From an uncultured Eubacteriales bacterium (GTDB taxonomy: Bacteria > Bacillota > Clostridia > Oscillospirales > Acutalibacteraceae): a stretch of DNA of 9,450 nt. The translations under genes and the position numbers were made by a program. Shown here piece by piece: positions 6,494-9,450 of the stretch; positions within the stretch are counted from its first letter, which is position 1, and every line of letters begins with the position of its first letter. The stretch is from the NCBI GenBank assembly GCA_902462035.1, contig CABQAC010000064.1, positions 1-9,450 on the forward strand, in the 5' to 3' direction. The notes below the pieces were generated by a model. That model made no database searches and was not told where the DNA came from. It worked only from the letters and a program-made list of their open reading frames with translations.

Positions 6494-6572
6494 ATGTTTG
6501 TCATATCGTAAAGAGAGGGTTCCGATGTGGTATTTTTAAGGCGCCAGCTTTATAAAGTCAGGAGGAACCGCC

Positions 6573-7181
6573 ATGAAACGAATTACGGCGTTTTTTACGT
6601 TTCTGCTCTTTTTTTCCCTGTGTTCCTGCAATTCGAACCAGGTGGATCAACTCGAGGGGGTACCGTGCCCCATCGCGCAGATCGATTGGGGAATGTCAAA
6701 AGAAGAATGCCTGTCCGCGCTGGCGGTTGACGAACAGGACGCAGCCATCACCAAAAAAGCGGAAGATGCCGGTTTTACCTCCGTCGATGTGGTTTTGCCG
6801 GGCTCCTACGAAGCGTTCGGCCTTCCTGCCGAAGTCCAGCTGTTCTTTTGCGAGGATTACAAAGGCCTGCAGCCCGGTTTGATCTCCATGCGCCTGAAGC
6901 TCGGCAAAGACATCGACCTGGATCAATTGGAACAAAAAATCACAGATTTTGCCGGCGGCAAGGCAACGCTGCAGCAGGGCCGGTGGATTTCGGAAAAAAG
7001 CATTTATGACGTTCCCCAGGCCATTGTGGACGAATATTTTCATGTCATGCCCAACCTATCGGCGGAAGTCAATCCGCTGGGCTTTATCGGGATTGAGCGT
7101 GCTATCCACAAGCTGACGGGGGAAACCTTTGTTACGATCAATGATACCGGAGCCGTTTTGGCCAACAAGGCCATCGACTGA
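6573..7181 (+). CDS. Small predicted lipoprotein, function unknown
   Basis: The 202-residue product starts at ATG 6573, with AGGAGG at 6560-6565 and a 7-base spacing. The N-terminus is a clear lipoprotein signal: Lys-Arg at 2-3, a hydrophobic Phe/Leu-rich core (residues 6-16) and the lipobox LCSC with the modified Cys at 19, so it should be anchored to the outer face of the cytoplasmic membrane. The mature part opens with IAQIDWGMSKEECLSAL; a WGMSxEE segment of this kind is common near the start of small Firmicutes lipoproteins of unknown role. The remainder looks like a mixed alpha/beta domain with a final segment, GETFVTINDTGAVL. No catalytic motif is evident. It is flanked by the divergent antiporter gene and the convergent adhE, so it appears monocistronic. 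I do not recognise the family. Confidence 0.88.
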   Translation: MKRITAFFTFLLFFSLCSCNSNQVDQLEGVPCPIAQIDWGMSKEECLSALAVDEQDAAITKKAEDAGFTSVDVVLPGSYEAFGLPAEVQLFFCEDYKGLQPGLISMRLKLGKDIDLDQLEQKITDFAGGKATLQQGRWISEKSIYDVPQAIVDEYFHVMPNLSAEVNPLGFIGIERAIHKLTGETFVTINDTGAVLANKAID

Positions 7182-7208
7182 TATCATTTCAAACAACAAA
7201 GAAGCCTC

Positions 7209-7227
7209 GGTCCCGGATAACCGGGCC
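7209..7227 (+). terminator. Possible hairpin after the lipoprotein gene
   Basis: GG-T-CCCGG pairs with CCGGG-CC around an ATAA loop (one bulged T at 7211), 27 bases after the stop codon. The sequence that follows, TTCCCTCTG, has only a poor T-tract, so this is a weak or degenerate terminator at best. Confidence 0.35.
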
Positions 7228-7296
7228 TTCCCTCTGAAACGCCGTATCCGCTTTTGAACACAGAATCGTTTTTTCGTAGCCGAGCGCCCAAAAATC

Positions 7297-7331
7297 AGCA
7301 GGCCGCGATCCAGATAGGATCGCGGCCTGCT
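7297..7331. terminator. Bidirectional terminator between the lipoprotein gene and adhE
   Basis: AGCAGGCCGCGATCC pairs perfectly with GGATCGCGGCCTGCT over 15 bp around an AGATA loop. The + strand continues TTTGTT and the - strand continues GATTTTTGG. The stem lies 16 bases past the adhE stop codon on the - strand, so it chiefly terminates adhE and also backs up the lipoprotein transcript. Confidence 0.88.
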
Positions 7332-7347
7332 TTGTTCGCACAACCGT

Positions 7348-9450
7348 TTATTTTCCGTAGTAGGCGTTTAGATACATTTGCTTGATTTCGCTCATCAGCG
7401 GATAACGGGGGTTGGCGCCGGTGCACTGGTCGTCGAAAGCCTGCTCCACCATCTCGTCCAGCGTGGCGAGGAAGGCTTCTTCCTCGATACCGTAGTCGCG
7501 GATGGATTTGCGGATTCCAACCGTTTCCTTAAGTTCCTCGATGGCGGCCAGCAGGTTCTGGAACTTTTCCTCGTCGTTGCGGCCGCTGATGCCCAGGAAA
7601 TTGGCGCATTCGACATACCGCTCCAAGGTATGGGGGTACTGGTACTGGGGGAAGGTGCCCATCTTGGGCGGCACTGCCACGGCGTTGAACTTCATCACAT
7701 GGGTGATGAGCAGCGCGTTGGCTACGCCGTGGGGCAGGTGGTGGAAGGCGCCCAGCTTATGCGCCATGGAATGGCACACGCCGAGGAAAGCGTTGGCGAA
7801 AGCCATGCCCGCCATGGTGGAAGCATCGGCCATCCGTTCCCGGGCCACGGGGTCGTTCGGGCCGTTTTCGTACGCGCGGGGCAGGAAGGTGAAGATGTTT
7901 TTCAGCGCCTTGAGCGCTAAGCCGTCGGTATAATCGGTGGCCAGCATGGAGGCGTAGGCTTCCAGCGCGTGGGTCATGGCGTCGATGCCGGAGGCGGAGG
8001 TCAGACCCTTTGGCATGTTCATCATCAGGTCTGCGTCGATGATCGCCATTTTGGGCATTAGTTCGTAGTCCGCCAGCGGGTATTTAATGCCGCTGTCCTG
8101 ATCGGTGATGACGGCAAAGGGGGTAACCTCGGACCCGGTTCCGGCGGAGGTGGGCACCGCGATAAAGTAAGCCTTTTCCCCCATTTTGGGGAAGGTGTAA
8201 ACGCGCTTGCGGATATCCATAAACCGCATGGCCAAATCCATAAAGTCCACGTCGGGATGCTCGTACATGGTCCACATGATCTTTCCGGCGTCCATGGCGC
8301 TGCCGCCGCCCACGGCAATGATCACGTCGGGCTGGAACTGGCGCATGACTGCCGCGCCTTCCTTGGCGCAGGCCAAGGTGGGATCGGGCGCCACATCAAA
8401 GAAAGTATGGTGCTGGATGCCCATTTGATCGAGCGTATCGGTAATGGTTTTGGTATAGCCGTTATTATAAAGGAAAGAGTCGGTTACAATAAACGCCTTT
8501 TTCTTGCCCATGACGTCCTTCAGTTCCCGCAGGGCAACGCCCAGGCAGCCCTTTTTGAAATAGACCTTCTCCGGCGCGCGGAACCACAGCATATTCTCTC
8601 TCCTCTCGGCCACGGTTTTGATATTAAGCAGGTGCTTGACCCCCACGTTTTCCGAAACCGAGTTTCCGCCCCAGGAACCGCAGCCCAGCGTGAGCGAGGG
8701 CGCCAGCTTAAAGTTGTACAGGTCGCCGATGCCGCCCTGGGAAGACGGCGTGTTGACCAGAATCCGGCAGGTCTTCATCCGGCCCGCAAACGCGTCGATC
8801 TTGGCGCGTTCCACCACCGCGTCCAGGTAAACGGAAGCGGTGTGGCCGTAGCCGCCGTCGGCAATCAGCCGTTCGGCTTTGTTCATGGCGTCCTCGAAGT
8901 CTTTAGCCTTGTACATGGCCAGCACCGGGGAAAGTTTCTCGTGGGCAAACTCCTCCTCCAACTGAACCGATTCCACTTCGCCGATGAGGATTTTCGTATC
9001 CTCCGGCACCTGGACCCCGGCCAAAGAAGCGATATGCGCGGCTTTTTGCCCCACGATCTTGGCGTTGAGCGCGCCGTTGATCAGCAAAACTTCGCGGACC
9101 TTCTGGGTTTCCTCCTTGTTCAGGAAGTAGCAGCCCCGGGCCTGGAACTCGTCCTTGACCTTGGCGTACACCTTTTCGTGCACCACAACCGATTGTTCGG
9201 ACGCGCAGATCATTCCATTATCGAACGTTTTAGAATGAATGATGGAGTTGACCGCCAGCAAAATATCGGCGGATTCGTCGATGATGGCGGGCGTATTGCC
9301 AGCGCCCACGCCCAGCGCCGGTTTGCCGCTGGAATAGGCCGCCTTGACCATGCCCGGTCCGCCGGTGGCCAGGATGATGTCCGCGTCCCGCATGACCGCG
9401 TTGGTCAGTTCCAGGGAGGGCACGTCGATCCAGCCGATGATCCCCTTGGG
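7348..9450 (-). CDS. adhE: Bifunctional acetaldehyde-CoA/alcohol dehydrogenase AdhE (5' end outside window)
   Basis: AdhE reduces acetyl-CoA to acetaldehyde and then to ethanol with NADH, in the cytosol, usually as filamentous spirosomes. The frame is open to the window edge; the GTG at 9423 is internal, preceded by PKGIIGWID. The 700 visible residues correspond to Escherichia coli AdhE from about residue 165, so about 164 residues are missing. The aldehyde dehydrogenase half holds the catalytic Cys in DNGMICASEQ (fragment residue 82). The linker carries LWFRAPEKVYFKKGCLGVAL (about 289-308). The iron-alcohol dehydrogenase half has the nucleotide-binding GGGSAMDAGK (381-390) and iron ligands Asp490, His494, His560 and His574, whose spacing equals that of E. 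coli Asp653, His657, His723 and His737. All key residues in view are intact, so it should be active in fermentation. The promoter is not in the window. Confidence 0.97.
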   Translation of the reverse strand, partial: PKGIIGWIDVPSLELTNAVMRDADIILATGGPGMVKAAYSSGKPALGVGAGNTPAIIDESADILLAVNSIIHSKTFDNGMICASEQSVVVHEKVYAKVKDEFQARGCYFLNKEETQKVREVLLINGALNAKIVGQKAAHIASLAGVQVPEDTKILIGEVESVQLEEEFAHEKLSPVLAMYKAKDFEDAMNKAERLIADGGYGHTASVYLDAVVERAKIDAFAGRMKTCRILVNTPSSQGGIGDLYNFKLAPSLTLGCGSWGGNSVSENVGVKHLLNIKTVAERRENMLWFRAPEKVYFKKGCLGVALRELKDVMGKKKAFIVTDSFLYNNGYTKTITDTLDQMGIQHHTFFDVAPDPTLACAKEGAAVMRQFQPDVIIAVGGGSAMDAGKIMWTMYEHPDVDFMDLAMRFMDIRKRVYTFPKMGEKAYFIAVPTSAGTGSEVTPFAVITDQDSGIKYPLADYELMPKMAIIDADLMMNMPKGLTSASGIDAMTHALEAYASMLATDYTDGLALKALKNIFTFLPRAYENGPNDPVARERMADASTMAGMAFANAFLGVCHSMAHKLGAFHHLPHGVANALLITHVMKFNAVAVPPKMGTFPQYQYPHTLERYVECANFLGISGRNDEEKFQNLLAAIEELKETVGIRKSIRDYGIEEEAFLATLDEMVEQAFDDQCTGANPRYPLMSEIKQMYLNAYYGK

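Noticed and set aside
9421..9423. GTG as the start of adhE
   Set aside because: The frame continues upstream with PKGIIGWID, matching the internal sequence of AdhE; the codon is an internal Val and the gene runs off the window.

Overview
The window looks like a chromosomal segment of a moderately high-GC anaerobic Firmicute, probably a gut or rumen Clostridia/Oscillospiraceae-type organism. This is inferred from strong AAGGAGG-type ribosome binding sites, a bifunctional AdhE, a TrmB of clostridial type (NFCNPWP motif), a short Gram-positive-style lipoprotein signal, and plant- or host-glycan enzymes without signal peptides. No species can be named from the sequence alone. No mobile element, CRISPR array, tRNA or rRNA was recognised.

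Positions 1-3649 (+) are a carbohydrate-degradation block. It opens with the C-terminal 269 residues of a GH95-like glycoside hydrolase, cut by the window edge and closed by a hairpin terminator. After a 315-bp gap comes a tight two-gene operon: an unrecognised 100-residue protein with a winged-helix-like C-terminus, then a 735-residue right-handed parallel beta-helix enzyme resembling GH141. GH95 and GH141 enzymes both remove L-fucose or L-galactose from glycans, and they co-occur in characterised rhamnogalacturonan-II degradation loci. A role in pectin side-chain or fucoside breakdown is therefore plausible but inferred.

Positions 3650-4817 hold a long inverted repeat, a well-formed promoter and trmB (tRNA m7G46 methyltransferase, +). 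A 300-bp convergent gap follows with several small hairpins, ending in a strong terminator shared with the next gene. Positions 4818-6167 (-) encode a MATE-family multidrug/cation antiporter with a recognisable promoter inside the longer open frame, which fixes its start. An AT-rich divergent intergenic region (6168-6572) then carries promoters for the antiporter and for a small uncharacterised lipoprotein (6573-7181, +).

Positions 7348-9450 (-) are the C-terminal 700 residues of AdhE, the bifunctional acetaldehyde/alcohol dehydrogenase. A 15-bp-stem terminator between the lipoprotein and adhE can serve both convergent genes. Apart from the glycan block the genes appear to be independent single-gene units with their own promoters and terminators. 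I do not see convincing evidence of a wholly new biological system. The best candidates for a second look are the divergent GH95-like/wHTH-like/GH141-like block, the structured convergent gap after trmB, and the orphan lipoprotein with its AT-rich upstream region.
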